From Euphorbia lathyris (Eukaryota > Streptophyta > Magnoliopsida > Malpighiales > Euphorbiaceae): 64,000 nucleotides of DNA. The notes below the pieces were generated by a model. It saw only the letters and a list, made by a program, of their open reading frames with translations, was not told where the DNA came from and did no database searches. Location: contig NC_088913.1 in the NCBI RefSeq assembly GCF_963576675.1, forward strand, positions 22,771,001 to 22,835,000, read 5' to 3'. The position numbers were made by a program, and so were the translations under genes. Positions 22,080-34,951 of the stretch are shown piece after piece (position 1 is the stretch's first letter; every line of letters begins with the position of its first letter).

Positions 22080-22930
22080 ACAAGCCCAAATAACTTAATA
22101 CCATAACACCCGATGTTGAAAGAGTACGATACATCTCCTCCTCTATCCAAAATTGAGCTACTATGGGCTAAATAGATCAATCTTAACCCATACTCTAGCA
22201 AAATGGCCTCACAAAACTTTAGCGGTATTTTTGTCCACCCGAATAGCCTTCCCAATACTGTACCTAAAGGACAGCATGAGACTTTCTTCAAAGAATTGCA
22301 CTAGTAACCTCGGGAAATGAACCCATAACATTCTCGAGCTTATTTGAGTTGTAGTTGGACGAAATTCAGGTGACCAAGTCATTACTGTCGAGTAGTGACC
22401 CTGGACAATCCAGAAACCCTCCTTTTGTAACCTTCTTTCGATCACTAGCAACCATGAATTTTCATATATGAAAACCATTCCCAGTATCCATAATATCAAC
22501 ATTCTCCATGGGCTTCTATAATTCTAGTTCATTTATTTTCAGAGCAATATATCCGATGTTACGTCCAAATAATTTCACAATGAGAGTATCTTTCCAACGT
22601 TAAGCCAATTAGTCTTTCAGTTGGGGTGTAAGGGAAAAATGAGGTTGTAATTGATTATTATCAATGAAGTCGAATGCAATAAGACATGCCTTTAGCACCT
22701 AAATCAATCTGGGGTCTGTCCTCTTCCATCTCTTCTTTAGCAACAATACCTCTGTAGGATTTGGAAAAAGTCCCGCTCAACGAGAGAGAAGCTCCACTCT
22801 TATCGGGAGGTTCAAGAGCAAAACCAGGCGGCGCAGTAGGGGTTGGCGAGGAAGAAAGTGGTTTTGTCATTAGGTTATTAGTTGTTTTGTGGAGCAAAAC
22901 CATTCTAAAATCCTCAGGATTCGACAATTC
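22080..22930 (-). pseudogene. LINE ORF1 fragment with DUF4283-type domain
   Basis: Minus-strand reading. An N-terminal Ser/Pro-rich part (about 22927-22661) is followed, after a frameshift, by KEGFWIVQGHYSTVMTWSPE and then WVHFPRLLVQFFEE and IGKAIRVDKNT, the pattern of the DUF4283 domain of plant LINE-type gag-like proteins. A second frameshift leads to ARVWVKIDLFSP before stops. It has at least three lesions and no adjoining reverse transcriptase, so it is a dead fragment. Confidence 0.6.
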
Positions 22931-24532
22931 TGTACAAGTAATCTTTTGATATTCGTTGGAAAGCTTCTCTTCTCCAATTGTTTACTTCTCTTCGATGCAC
23001 AAAATTAATTATTTATTATTTAAAATTGTATAGTTTGAATGTTTATTCACGCATTTCGCGGTAATACGAGTAGTTTTAATTATAAATATGGTTTTTTAGT
23101 GTTTTGTGACTTAAAAAAATACTTTTTTTTTTGTGAAAAAAAACCTTTTTAAGTGAAAGGAATGCCTTCCAGGATTAAAGGAAAATAAATTTCCTTTTTA
23201 TATAGAAAAATTTATTTCTATAAAAATACAATTTATCGTTAATTTGTTTCCACTTACTATAAAAAATTTATAGTATCGTTGTTATAAAATTCTTTATATT
23301 AAATATTTAATTTTCTCTGAAATATTTTTCATGAAAAATAAGAAAAATATTTTCCAGAAGACAAAAGTTAAAATATGAGATAAAAAAAAGTGCCAAATCA
23401 AGAGCAGCAGTGATGATCAGAGATTCTAAATGTAATTTGGCTATTATTTTTCATATTTCTATTTGTCTTTTTTTCGTTTTAAAAATAAGAGTTTTAGATT
23501 TTTTTTGTTAGGGACATGCGGTTTGTCTTTTGCTTCTGAAAAGTAATCTTTTATAAAAATAGGAAATTTCTAGTTTTTTAAAAAACAGTAGCGAGAAAAT
23601 CGACCATTAGTCATTCACTTGGATTGGGCTTTTGCACTTCTCAGCTTCATTTTGACACTTGATTTTGTTTTTAATTTTAAAAGTGTTTTCTAAATAAAGG
23701 AAATAAATAGGAAAATGAATTAAATTGAATTTAAAAAAAAATATCAATTCGTAGACTATATACATTTTTGATGAAGTAGACTATATACATTTAGAAGGAC
23801 AAAAAGGAAGTTTTGGTATATATAAGACAAAAACTTAGGGGTTAAATTACATCCATGGCTGTTCTTTCTTTTACTATGATCTATGAACCTCAAAATCAAA
23901 TATTTCTATTCATATTACTAGCATAGATAAATATAGATGCCTTTTTGCCATTGATTAATATGAATTAAATTGAATAATCTAATATCACGTAACTCTCTAT
24001 TGTATCCCCGATATAATTAATATAGGATAAAAGCTAAATTTATGAAGGTTTTAAACAAAGTGTAAATTTAGTTGTAATATATGAAATTGTATAAATTTAA
24101 TTCTAACATTTTTAAGCAATATTAATTTTAGACACGTGCTATCGAACATTTAAAAAGACTGATCTGATTGTTGCATTGAATATTCCAAACAAGTTTGTGG
24201 ATATATTAAAGCAATTCCGTATTATTTTTTTGTAACTAAATTAATAATATGGTAAATATTTGACAAACAAATTTGTGATTAATTTATATTTATCAAATTT
24301 AGTTTTTAGCATTTTAATGGAATTTTTGTAATTTTATTACTAATAAACTGAATATCTTAGATATAATTAATATTTAAAAGGTTAAATACCTATCAAACTA
24401 GTTTTTTTACTTCACTTACAATGTTAGGGTTAAATTTAGTTTTTATCCCAAATAATATTATACCCAACTTTAATTTTTGATTATTTTTTTTGTTTCGATG
24501 TTATTTAGTTATTGTTTGGTCTGAAAGAAACA

Positions 24533-24825
24533 GAGATAGAGTACCAAAATAGACTTATGGTTTTTAGGAAAATATCAATTTAGGTTCCACGTACAAAATA
24601 GCACCAATATAAATTTAACGTTTAAAATATAGTATCAATTTAGGTCTCGAATTGGACACGTTATTCCTATTACTCCGTTAAGTTTTGATTTCTCCCTCCA
24701 CGTACAATTAACAGAACTTAACGAAGTAATAGCAATGACTCGTCTCGTTCCGTTATCGAAACCTAAATTGGTACTATTTTTAAACGTTAACCCTTCACAC
24801 TATTTTAGATGTGGAGTCTCATCCC
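24533..24825. mobile_element. Mutator-like MITE, GATAAAGTACCAAAA family, 3' truncated
   Basis: Begins GAGATAGAGTACCAAAATAG and follows the family consensus, with the CTCCACGTACAATTAACAGA landmark, then ends prematurely. The orthologous copy in unit 2 is at 34491-34720, so this insertion predates the segmental duplication. Confidence 0.65.
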
Positions 24826-25294
24826 AAAAAAAATAAAAATAAAAATAGTGGTTTTAAAAGAGTACAGTACTAATGCATTTCCCTCCATAAATTCCCGCCA
24901 ATTGCAATTGCAATTGTTTATATCCCTTCATACTTCAGACATTTTTTTTACAGGCCATTAATTTCCAGGTAATACTTTCTTCTCTCTCGCTCTGTAGTTC
25001 TTATCATCGTTAAGTAGGACCTGTGTTTGCTATGCTTTGAGCTTTCTTTTTGTGTTCTTTTCCCCTTTTTTTCATTTAGCTATTCATACATTGTGCTGCT
25101 AAATCATAGAATTTAGGTTTATGAGATTAAAAATCTGCTTTATTAGATTTTAGGTTTGAATCCATTGAATCGGGTGGGAAAGCAGAAAAATTGTAGAATT
25201 AATTCGCTAAATCAACATATGGATTCATTTAGTTTGAGCAATTTCAATTCAAGTTTGCTGATAATGTCATTTGCGCTGTCTCAGTCTCACGATC

Positions 25295-27276
25295 ATGAAA
25301 AGAAGGAATTCAACAGCTTCTACTGCAAAGAGAAGAAGAAATGAAGCGGCGAAAGTTAGCCACCTACAGATTAATTACTCAGGTCCTTCATTTTCTGATC
25401 TGCCAAGTAACATTCTGGTAGATATTCTAGTTAGGTTGTCTGTAAAGAGGATTTTTGTATGCAAATGTGTGTGCAAAACATGGCATGATCTAATTTCAGA
25501 CCCTGAGTTTGCAAAACTCCATTTCAATCAAGGTCAGGTTTACCCTCTGGTTCGAAACTCAGGTTTTACATTCCTATCAAGAATGAATTATCTTGTGCAG
25601 CCAGAGCAAGATGATTTTGAGCGCAACCTTGACATGTGTTACAATTATAACTCACCTATTAAGATTATACTTGACTCGAAATTGAAACTCCCACTTCGCA
25701 ACATCGAAATGGTACTTGATAAAGACGGGGTAGAGGGTAAGAATTGCATGAAGCTGAATATGAAGAATCACAAGTATAATGTAGTTAATTCATGCAACGG
25801 CTTGCTTTGTTTGTCCAATCCATCTGATAACGACCCTGTTATGGTTTGCAATCCAATTACAGGTGAGTTTATTGATCTTCCAGAGGTTAGGACGGTTAAA
25901 GATCCTCGCCTGCCTAATATTGAGTGTGGTTTCGGTTTTAGTCCTAGGACTAACCAATATAAGGTGATAAGAATGTTTACACGTTGGATTGGACGCGATA
26001 ATGTTATGGTGGCTGAAGTACATGTTCTCGGGACAGAATCATGGAAAGACCTTGGTTTTTTCCCCGAGTCAATGTACAAGTTATTCCCTACTTATTTGAA
26101 TGGGTGTGTTTATTGGTTTTCTCTTGTACAACCATGTTCTGTAATTTCTTTTGACATTGAAAAGGAATGCTTTGAGTTAATTTCAGTACCACTATTGGAG
26201 CATTTAAATCTACTTGATAGAATGAGCATGGGAGTATTAGGGGGAGAACTCTTCATATCTGACGGTTTTGGATCAGATATTATTGATTTTTGGATAATGG
26301 TGCAAAGAAGTCTTGGTCTAAAAGTTTCTCCTTTCACATAGATGAGTATGAAAGATGGCTTTATGGCTCATATCAACCCATAAAATTCCTGAATAATGGG
26401 TCATTATTGATGTTTCATTCTGCTAAACATGCTTTCATATGTAAGGATCCAAGAAAAATTGGATTTAAATACTTGAAGGTCCACGGGTTGGGATCAAAAG
26501 TCGAAGTGATTGCTCATATTCCAAGCTTTGTTTCACTCAAACATGCTCTATCAGGACATAATGTGAAGGTGCTTGATATCAAGTCAAGGTAAATTTCTAA
26601 TGTTTTGCTACGTGATGCTTAACTTGATCTCAATTCTTTTCATAGTTTTTCATTTATATGTTTTAAGGCTCCATTATGCTGCTTTATTAAGACAAAAATG
26701 ATGGGGTTGGGAGGTGAATTTGTGAAATGGGGCTGCCAGTGAATTAATGAAACCATGAAATTGAACTGTTAAAAATTAAATAGATGTATGATGCAAATAT
26801 TTGAATTAGCAAATTCTGGAGGAGCTTTAATCCACTTAACCATATATAATGATAGATTAGGAGTATCAAAAACGGGTATCATGTCATCTTCGTGTTATAT
26901 ACTTTACATATTCTACATGGTTATATATGATATAAATGAAACAAAAATGATAATTGTGTCAAACCAGTTGTGTGAAGCATGTTGTTTCTGCAAATAGTGT
27001 TGTTGTATTAGAAATTGATAGCCTTAGATTAGATAATTGTTTGACAAATTAAATAATGGGGCTGGAAACTAATTGTTATCGTTTGAAATCTTCTTCCTTT
27101 CAATGTTCCATCTTTGTCAGAGCAACATTTTTAACCATATTATTAATTTGTGGAGTAGGTGCGCGGAGTTGAAGTTGCACAGTGAGACCAAACGTATTTC
27201 TATAGTTGAAGCAGATAGGGACACAGAGTATGACTCTCAAGATAGGGACACAGAGTATGACTCTGGAGACATATAG
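25295..27276 (+). pseudogene. F-box protein gene, copy 1, frameshifted
   Basis: The ATG at 25295 opens a frame that stops at 26341 (348 residues). It encodes a basic N-terminus (KRRRNE), an F-box (about residues 33-76: FSDLPSNILVDILVRLSVKR) and the start of an F-box-associated domain (NSCNGLLCLSNPSD; GFGFSPRTNQYKVIR; FISDGF). Compared with the intact copy at 35376, 10 bp is missing after 26293 (GATTTTTGG then ATAATGG), which shifts the frame. The old frame resumes at 26294 and runs to 26588, where AAG|GTAA is the donor of a 570-bp intron; exon 2 is 27159-27276. If translated, the product lacks about the last 120 residues. F-box proteins bind SKP1 in SCF ubiquitin ligases and recruit substrates through the C-terminal domain, which is the part lost here. 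Confidence 0.8.
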
Positions 27277-27865
27277 GGACTTGGAGTTTGATTCTAAATA
27301 GGAAAAGGAGACATGGACATTGTAGGCTGTAGCAGAGCAGAGGTAAATGTAGTACTAACTATCTGCTAAACTATCTAATATCTATTACCATTTTGTCAAT
27401 TGCGAAGAAGATGTGAAGAACTATGTAGTTGTATGCATATTCTGGAAATGTAAGGTTAACTAGTCTAATTTGTGTGACTTATGGCTGTAATTTTAGCTGA
27501 TAACAAGGATGCCATTTTGGTGTCAAAACATTAGCTGTGACATTAAGTTTTGTTTTCTTTTTAGTTTTTCATGGATTGCTTTTTAGTTTTTTTGGTGAGT
27601 GAATCCAATTTATCTGTTCAAAGTTGGTTGGACACTTTTTAATCTGTTTCTTTCTCAATTAAAGATTAAAGTTTGTTGAATAGTACATAGCTTAGTTAGT
27701 GTTTTGTTATTTGGTCTCAAATCAGTGGAACTGCCACTTTTTTTTGGTGTTGTTTAAAATTGCAGGAATTGTGCACTATAAATGCCCATATTTTGCTTGC
27801 ATGAATAAGGGTTGTGCCATTTCTGAAATGGAGCAGAAATGTAGGTTTTCACTGTTAGTGATGCA

Positions 27866-28270
27866 AGGTTGTAAAAAACGTTAGACGCTAATCGGACGGA
27901 CAAGGTACTCGAAGATTAATTGGGATAAATCATGGATTAATCGGAGATTAATCAAATTTGTAATTTTGTATTTTTTTGGTTTATTAATCAACAAATTGTC
28001 ATATCAATTCAATTAAAATATGTATTATATTATCTAAAAATAATAATATAAAATTATTTAATATGAAAAAACACGTATATTTATAACATATATCTTTAAA
28101 ATTTGCAAACATCAACATTTTAACAATAACATCATTAAAACAATTTAAAAATGAATTATAATAAAAAATAAAAAATGTTTTTGTTCATCGGCGCCTAGGC
28201 CATGTCAAGGTGTCCTAGGCGGAGCCTAGACAGCTAAAATGTTTAAGGGGACTAATCAGAGAAAATCAGA
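27866..28270. mobile_element. Non-autonomous element with GTTAGACGCTAATCGGACGG end
   Basis: Begins near GTAAAAAACGTTAGACGC and ends with GGCGCCTAGGCC, CCTAGGCGGAGCCTAG and a short AT stretch. A relative lies at 39296-39735 (GGATGCTAGTCGGACG to GTCTAGGCCCGTCC). It separates the two segmental duplication units. The superfamily is uncertain. Confidence 0.5.
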
Positions 28271-28890
28271 ACGGGTTCTCAATTTCCAGAAAACAAAGAG
28301 TTAAAATATGAGATAAAAGTGCCTTGATTTAGTGCAATAGTGACGATCAAAGATTCTAAAGGGCATTTAGGAGATGTTTGGCTCCGGTTTTTTATATTTC
28401 TATTTGTTTTTTCATTTTAAAAGTGAGAGTTTTAATTTTTTTTTATTAGGGACATTCAGTTTGTCTTCTGCATTTGAAAAGTAATCTTTTATAAAGATAC
28501 AAAATTTCTACTTTTTGAAAAAGCAACATTTTTTAATAGCAAACAATAAACCGTAATAGCAAATAAAAATAACAAATAGTAGTGAGAAAAAACGGTCATT
28601 AGTCATTCACTTGGATTGGGCTTTTGCACTTGTCAGCATCATTTTCATAATTGATTTTGTTTTTAATTTTAAAAGTGTTTTCCAAATAAAGGAAATAAAT
28701 AGGAAATGAATTAAATTGAATTAAAAAAATCAATTCATAGACTATACATTTAGAAGGACAAAAAGAAATGTTTGGCATTTAAGACAAAAACTTAGGGGTA
28801 TTACATCCATGGCTCTCAACTTTGTTCTTTCTTTTATTTTGATCTATAAACCTCAAAATCAAACATTTCTATTCATATTACTAACATACA

Positions 28891-29392
28891 TATTGAAGAT
28901 ACAAGCTTAAAGAAGGAATGTTTACAATGGAAGAAGTAGGGTTTCTTTGATTACAGAGAAGGAAGAAGTCGAAGCAAGAGAGAAGAGAGGAAGCTTTGGA
29001 GACCTTTTGTTTTCCCTTTCTCGAAGAATGAAGTACACACAAGACTTTAAGTCTCAATTACACGGTAAACAAAGAGTTAGGGGCACATGCGTCTTTTGCC
29101 ATGAGCCAGGAGGGGCATTTCAGTCTTTTCCATATCAGTGGCACATTCTAGAAGATCCCCATCAAGCCTTCATGTTCATCACCACACTCAATCACATCTT
29201 CACTTAATCACAACCATCCATTTTATCAAATGGTCCAGATGTTGCCACTTGTCTTATTTCCTTTATCTTGGTCATTAAGTTTACTTGGTGGCCAAACCTA
29301 GAATTACAATATAAATGTAATAGTTAGTTTTATATTTTTTCCTTAATGAGAATCCAAATTATTTCAAGGATATTTACCTCATTCAATTAACA
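28891..29392 (+). repeat. Copia 5' LTR
   Basis: Starts TATTGAAGATACAAGC and ends CATTCAATTAACA. The 86-residue open frame inside (28947-29207) is repeated in the 3' LTR and is not a gene. Confidence 0.95.
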
Positions 29393-29432
29393 TGGTATCA
29401 GAGCAAATCTGAACTTTTCTGAGTAAGCACAA

Positions 29433-32400
29433 ATGGCTGCTCCTATAATCAACTCCGGCAGCCCTTACCACCTTCCGCCGAATGAAACTCCGGCCCTGTC
29501 TCTCGTCTCCCAGGAGCTTTCCAGACCCAACTATCATCAATGGTCTCGGGCCGTCAAAGTTGCCCTCATGTCCAAAAACAAGTTCGCCTTTGTTGATGGA
29601 AGCATCAAGGCGCCGGCTTTGGATGATCCAATGTACAATCAATGGGAGAGATGCAACAACATGGTCATCTCGTGGATAAACCATGCTATCTCCCCGTCTA
29701 TTGCTCGTAGCGTCATGTGGTTGGAGAAGGCAGAGCAGATATGGGCCGATCTGAAAGAGCGTTTTGCTCAGGCGGACTCGTTGAGGATCTTGGAGCTTCG
29801 GCGAGAAATTCATAGCCTGAAACAAGGTAACAGTAATGTTACTGAGTATTATACGAATCTAAAAATCCTCTATGATGAACTATCGAACCTGCGACCCATG
29901 CCGCAATGTACCTGTCGGACGGTGTGTGGCTGTGGTGCCTTCAAAACCCTGCGAGATCAATAGGATGCGGATCAAGTGATCACCTTTTTACAAGGATTGA
30001 ACGAGTCTTATTCCACTGTATGTTCTCAGATACTCCTTATGGAACCGTTGCCGTCCCTCAACAAGGTGTATGCTTTGTCTATTCAACATGAACGACAGAT
30101 TGGTCTTGTACCTGTCAAACAAGTAGAGGGAAGTGAGAGCAATCCATTCGCAGGTTTCACTAATACACAGGGGAGACAGAACAATGGTCGTGCAAATAAC
30201 TCGAGGTATACGAATCGCAAAACTAATAACAGAAATACATCCTTGTGCACTTATTGTGGTAATACAGGTCATACTGAGGACATATGTTTTAAGAAACACG
30301 GCTACACGCCGAACTATGGAAACAGAAACAAAGGTGGCAATCCTTTCAGAACTAATCAACCCAAGGCCAACTCAGCAGTGAATCAGGGCAGAGATAATGG
30401 GGATTCTGGTGAAGAGGACAACAGGCAGCAAAACACAGAACCATTCACTCTAACCAAGGATCAGTATCAGACACTTGTTGCCTTATTGCCACTGAGCCAT
30501 TCAGGAAAGGCCCCAGCCTCAGGCAGCAGTGTCAACACTTTTGTCAAGGGAGTCAGTTCTGGTAAAAGCTTAAACCCTAACTCTGTTTCATCATGTTGGA
30601 TAATAGACACAGGACCCACTGATCATATCATTTGTGATACAAAACTATACACTTCATATACGAAAATTGACGAGTGTTGGGTGAACTTGCCTAATGGAGA
30701 AAAGGTCAAGGCAGAATATGTTGGCACTGTGAACTTAAGTCCGAAATTCGTTTTGCATAATGCCCTATGTATACCCACTTTTGATTACAACCTCATATCC
30801 ACTAGTAAATTGCTGGACACTGATGAATTATGTGTTGTGATAACTGGGTCCGTGTGTGTGTGATACAGGACACAACAAGCTGGAAGAAGATTGGCTTGGC
30901 TAAGGAGCATGAAGGCCTTTATTATTTAGAGTACCCATTGCCTAGTAATCATTTCTCTGTTTTTTCAATCAAAGCAAATGTATAGCATCAACGCTTAGGC
31001 CACCCCTCTTACGAGAGAATGAAAGGCCTCGGCCTACCTTGTAATGACATTGATTTATTTAAAGAAAAGCCATGTGACATTTGTCAAAAAGCCAAACAGA
31101 GAAAGACATCATTCTCAAACAGTCATAACATAGCACAAGAATGTTTTGACTTAATACATGTTGACATATGGGGTCCAGCAATGGAATCATACTCTAGCAA
31201 ACGTTATTTTCTGACAATTCTTGACGATCATAACAGGTATATATGGGTAACATTAATGAAAACGAAAGGGGAAGCAATCACATCACTACAACAATTCTGC
31301 GCATATACCAAAAGACAGTTCAACAAAGACATTAAAGTGATCAGAACAGACAATGGCCCTGAGTTCATCATGAAGGATTTTTACGCTACAAACGGGAGCA
31401 TACATCAAACATCATGTCCCGAGACACCACAACAAAATGGCAGGGTAGAGCGAAAGCACTTAGATATCATGAATACCACGAGAGCCCTCATGTTTCAAAG
31501 CTCTTTGCCTAAACATTTCTGGCCAGAAGCGATCAGTCATGCGGTCTATCTCATAAATAGGCTACCTTCAACACCCATCCTTGGACAGACCCCATACCAA
31601 AGACTTTACGGAAAAAGAAGTGACACAGAGGATCTCAAGGTTTTCGGGTGCTTGGCATATGCATCATCGTTGGACAGACACAAAAGCAAGTTCACAGAAA
31701 GAGCCATCAAATGTGCATTTATGGGATACAGACACGGCACAAAGGGATACAAACTTCTAAATTTAAACACTAACATTCTGTTCTTTTCCAGGCATGTAAA
31801 ATTTTTCGAGCAATCTTTTCCATTTTCAGAAGCGGACCAAATCACAGAACATTTTTGCAGTGAGGAAGAACTCGACTCTTTACACATTGCAAATATGACC
31901 GAAGATGATGAGGAGGTCTCAGACACAGATGCCCCAGAAGGGCTACCAGAAATAATACAACATGTAGATGCAGTTCACACAAACAATCATGAACCCATAC
32001 AAACACAGCATGCAAACATCCCACCAGAAAATGAAAGACCACAAAGGATCAGAAGAGCTCCAACTTATCTCAGAGACTATCATTTAGCCTTAATTAAAGG
32101 TTCGCCGCTGCCTTGTCTCACGAATTCCCCACACGTTCTTTCCAAACATTTCTCATATGAGAAACTCTCTCCGGCTAAGAAAGTTTTCTTTCTTAACCTC
32201 ACTTGTCACAAAGAACCTGCAACATTTAGAGAGGAACAGTCAGATCAAAATTGGGTGAAAGCCATGAAAGCAGAGCTTGCAGCCTTAGAGGCAAATCAAA
32301 CGTGGTGTTTGGTTGACTTACCTGAAGGGAAGAGACCCATTGGGTGCAGATGGGTCTACAAGATAAAGCACAAGTCGGATGGTAGCATCTCGAGGTACAA

Positions 32401-33742
32401 GGCCAGGCTAGTGGCGAAGGGGTATACTCAACAGGAGGGGGTTGATTTCACGGCGACATTCGCTCCTGTTGCAAAATTCACAACCATCGGAGTGTTATTA
32501 ACCTTGGCCATAAGAAGAAATTGGCATATTCACCAACTGGATATAGATAATGCTTACCTGCATGGGGATCTGCATGAAGACGTCTACATGACTCTGCCTC
32601 TGGGGATTGAGCCGCTACACAGCAAGCAAGTCTGCAAGCTTAACAAAGCCCTGTATGGGCTTCGACAAGCTGGACGACAATGGAATGCCAAGCTCACGGC
32701 AACTATAAAACGCATGGGTTTTACTCAATCCACCGCAGACCCGTCCTTGTTTATCAAGGCCGAATTAAATCACACTACCACGATTTTGGTCTATGTAGAC
32801 GATGTTATTTTAGCAGGGGATGACATGCAGTCCATTACCATGGTCAAAAACCATCTGAATGACACCTTCAGCATCAAGGATCTGGAGATCATACATTATT
32901 TCCTCGGTTTTGAGTTCTCGCGCACCAGCCACGGCCTCCACATGACACAAAGAAAATATACATTAGAACTCTTACAAGAAATGGGCTTCATTGACTGTAA
33001 ACCAGCCTCATCCCTAGCGTTACCAAACTATAAACCGAGCCAAAACGAAATAATGCTACCAGATAACACACCATACAGACAGCTCATCAGAAAGTTACTC
33101 TACCTTACACATACAAGACCAGATATTGCATTCATTGTCAATCAACTATCTCAACGACTTGTACAGCCAACCACAGAAGATCAAGGTAGAGCGCAAAGAG
33201 TGTTACGTTACCTCAAGGGAACAGCTGGTCTAGGGTTGTTCTTCCCAACGATCAATGATTTACAACTCCAAGCCTTTACGGACTCCGATTGGGCAAATTG
33301 CACAGAGACACGAAGATCGGTAACAGGGTACGCCGTTTTCCTCGGATCTGCTTTGATTTCATGGAGGTCAAAGAAGCAAAACATAGTTTCACGATCTTCA
33401 TCGGAAGCATAGTACCGCGCCATGGCTTCCACCTCCTGTGAGCTCCATTGGCTCACAAATCTTCTCCGAGATCTGCGATCACCACCAACCACCGCCTCTC
33501 TCCTTTTCTGCGACAACATATCAGCCATGCATATTGCCCAGAACCCCGTTTTTCATGAACGAACGAAGCATATTGATATTGATTGCCACGTTGTTCGAGA
33601 GAGAGTCCAGGCCGGTCTCATACGGCTCATGCCGATCCCGTCGGCCATGCAAATCGCCGATTTGTTTACCAAAGCACAACATTCGCCGCAACTAAGATTT
33701 CTGTTGAGCAAACTAGGCTTGAAAAATCAATATCAAGTCTAG
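29433..33742 (+). pseudogene. Copia gag-pol, four disabling lesions
   Basis: Gag (from ATG 29433) has the NYHQWSRAVKVALMSKNKF block typical of copia gag and a zinc knuckle CTYCGNTGHTEDIC (about 30243-30284). The protease motif is present but reads DTGP instead of DTGA. Integrase has the HQRLGHPS/CDICQKAK zinc finger, then HVDIWGP, RTDNGPEF and QQNGRVERKH. Reverse transcriptase carries YVDDVILAGDD (about 32793-32825). RNase H carries FTDSDWANC. Lesions: in-frame TAG at 29961-29963; an extra GT in a (GT)n run just before 30863, which shifts frame and gives TGA; TAG at 30983-30985 where integrase expects Trp before HQRLGH; TAG at 33410-33412 in the RNase H motif SSSEA(x)YRAMA. The reading frame otherwise runs to 33742. 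It cannot make a full polyprotein. Confidence 0.92.
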
Positions 33743-33754
33743 TTTGAGGGAGGA

Positions 33755-34256
33755 TATTGAAGATACAAGCTTAAAGAAGGAATGTTTACAATGGAAGAAG
33801 TAGGGTTTCTTTGATTACAGAGAAGGAAGAAGTCGAAGCAAGAGAGAAGAGAGGAAGCTTTGGAGACCTTTTGTTTTCCCTTTCTCGAAGAATGAAGTAC
33901 ACACAAGACTTTAAGTCTCAATTACACGGTAAACAAAGAGTCAGGGGCACATGCGTCTTTTGCCATGAGCCAGAAGGGGCATTTCGTTCTTTTCCATATC
34001 AGTGGCACATTCTAGAAGATCCCCATCAAGCCTTCATGTTCATCACCACACTCAATCACATCTTCACTTAATCACAACCATCCATTTTATCAAATGGTCC
34101 AGATGTTGCCACTTGTCTTATTTCCTTTATCTTGGTCATTAAGTTTACTTGGTGGCCAAACCTAGAATTACAATATAAATGTAATAGTTAGTTTTATATT
34201 TTTTCCTTAATGAGAATCCGAATTATTTCAAGGATATTTACCTCATTCAATTAACA
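33755..34256 (+). repeat. Copia 3' LTR
   Basis: Same length as the 5' LTR. It differs by T/C in AGAGTTAGGGG, G/A in GCCAGGAGG, two adjacent changes in TTTCAGTC, and A/G in AATCCAAATT. Confidence 0.95.
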
Positions 34257-34490
34257 ATACAGATGCCTTTTTGCCATTGATTAATATGAATTAAATTGAA
34301 TAATCCAATATCACGTAACTCTCTCTGTTGTATAGCCAATATAATTAATATGGGTCCTCACGTTTCAAACAAAGTGTAAATTTAGCTATAATATATGAAA
34401 TGGTATAAATTTAATCCTAACATTTCTAAGTAATATCAATTTTAGCCATATGTTATTGAACATTTAAAAAGACTGATCTGATTGTTATTT

Positions 34491-34720
34491 AGGCATCGAG
34501 AACGGATTGGACACGTCATTCCTATTATTCTGTTAAGTTCTGATTTCTCCCTCCACGTACAATTGACAAAACTTAACGAAGTAATAGCAATGATCCATCT
34601 CGTTCCGTTATCAAGACTTAAATTAGTATTTTCTTTTAAACATTAACCCTATATTGACGCTATTATGTACGTGGAGCCTCAATTAATACTTTCCCGGTAA
34701 CCATATCCGTGGTATCTTAT
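34491..34720. mobile_element. Mutator-like MITE, GATAAAGTACCAAAA family, 5' truncated
   Basis: Counterpart in unit 2 of the 24533-24825 copy. It retains GGACACGTCATTCCTATTAT and the right half, ending near GTGGTATCTTAT. The two unit copies are truncated on opposite sides. Confidence 0.6.
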
Positions 34721-34754
34721 AAAAAAAATAGTGGTTTTAACATAGTAAGTACTA

Positions 34755-34951
34755 CAGTAAAACCTCTATATAGGAATACACTTGGGACCGGACTATTTGT
34801 ATAACAATTGGGAGGTTATTCCTATATAGAGGTTGGTATAACAAAGACTCTCAGCACTTGGGACCAAACTTTTGTATAACAATTGGAGAACTTTTGTATA
34901 ACAATTGGAGGTTATTCTAATATAGAGTATTACTACATAGAGGTTCTACTG
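34755..34951. mobile_element. 197-bp MITE with CAGTAAAACCTCTATA ends and TA duplication
   Basis: Starts CAGTAAAACCTCTATATAG and ends TAGAGGTTCTACTG, with internal copies of TTTGTATAACAATTGG. TA flanks both sides (34753-34754, 34952-34953). The matching place in unit 1 (GTACTAATGCATTT, near 24866) has one TA and no element, which is a direct empty site. The TA duplication suggests a Tc1/mariner-type origin. Confidence 0.85.

Larger units (their letters stand above)
23340..27862 (+). repeat. Tandem segmental duplication, unit 1
   Basis: A 4.5-kb unit homologous to 28275-37835 once the insertions in the latter are removed. It includes a decayed hAT-like MITE, a Mutator-like MITE, the F-box gene, its 3' intron and exon 2, and about 590 bp downstream. 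The right end of homology falls after GCAGAAATGTAGGTTTT (27833-27849). Confidence 0.85.
28891..34256 (+). mobile_element. Complete Ty1-copia retrotransposon with 502-bp LTRs
   Basis: Both LTRs are 502 bp (28891-29392 and 33755-34256). A perfect 5-bp target duplication ATACA flanks the element (28886-28890 and 34257-34261). The primer-binding site TGGTATCAGAGC (29393-29404) matches initiator tRNA-Met, and the polypurine tract TTTGAGGGAGGA (33743-33754) abuts the 3' LTR. Domain order gag, protease, integrase, reverse transcriptase, RNase H defines copia. The LTRs start TA instead of TG and end CA. I count five differences between the two LTRs (about 1 percent), so the insertion is recent. Confidence 0.95.

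Noticed and set aside
22761..22949. 62-codon plus frame
   Set aside because: Shadow of the minus-strand LINE ORF1 fragment.
25768..26337. Antisense frames within F-box copy 1 (77-103 codons), also seen in copy 2
   Set aside because: They mirror the conserved F-box coding sequence and carry no independent features.
28947..29207. 86-codon frame MITEKEEVEAREKRGSFGDL and its twin at 33811
   Set aside because: Both lie wholly inside the copia LTRs and are part of the LTR sequence.
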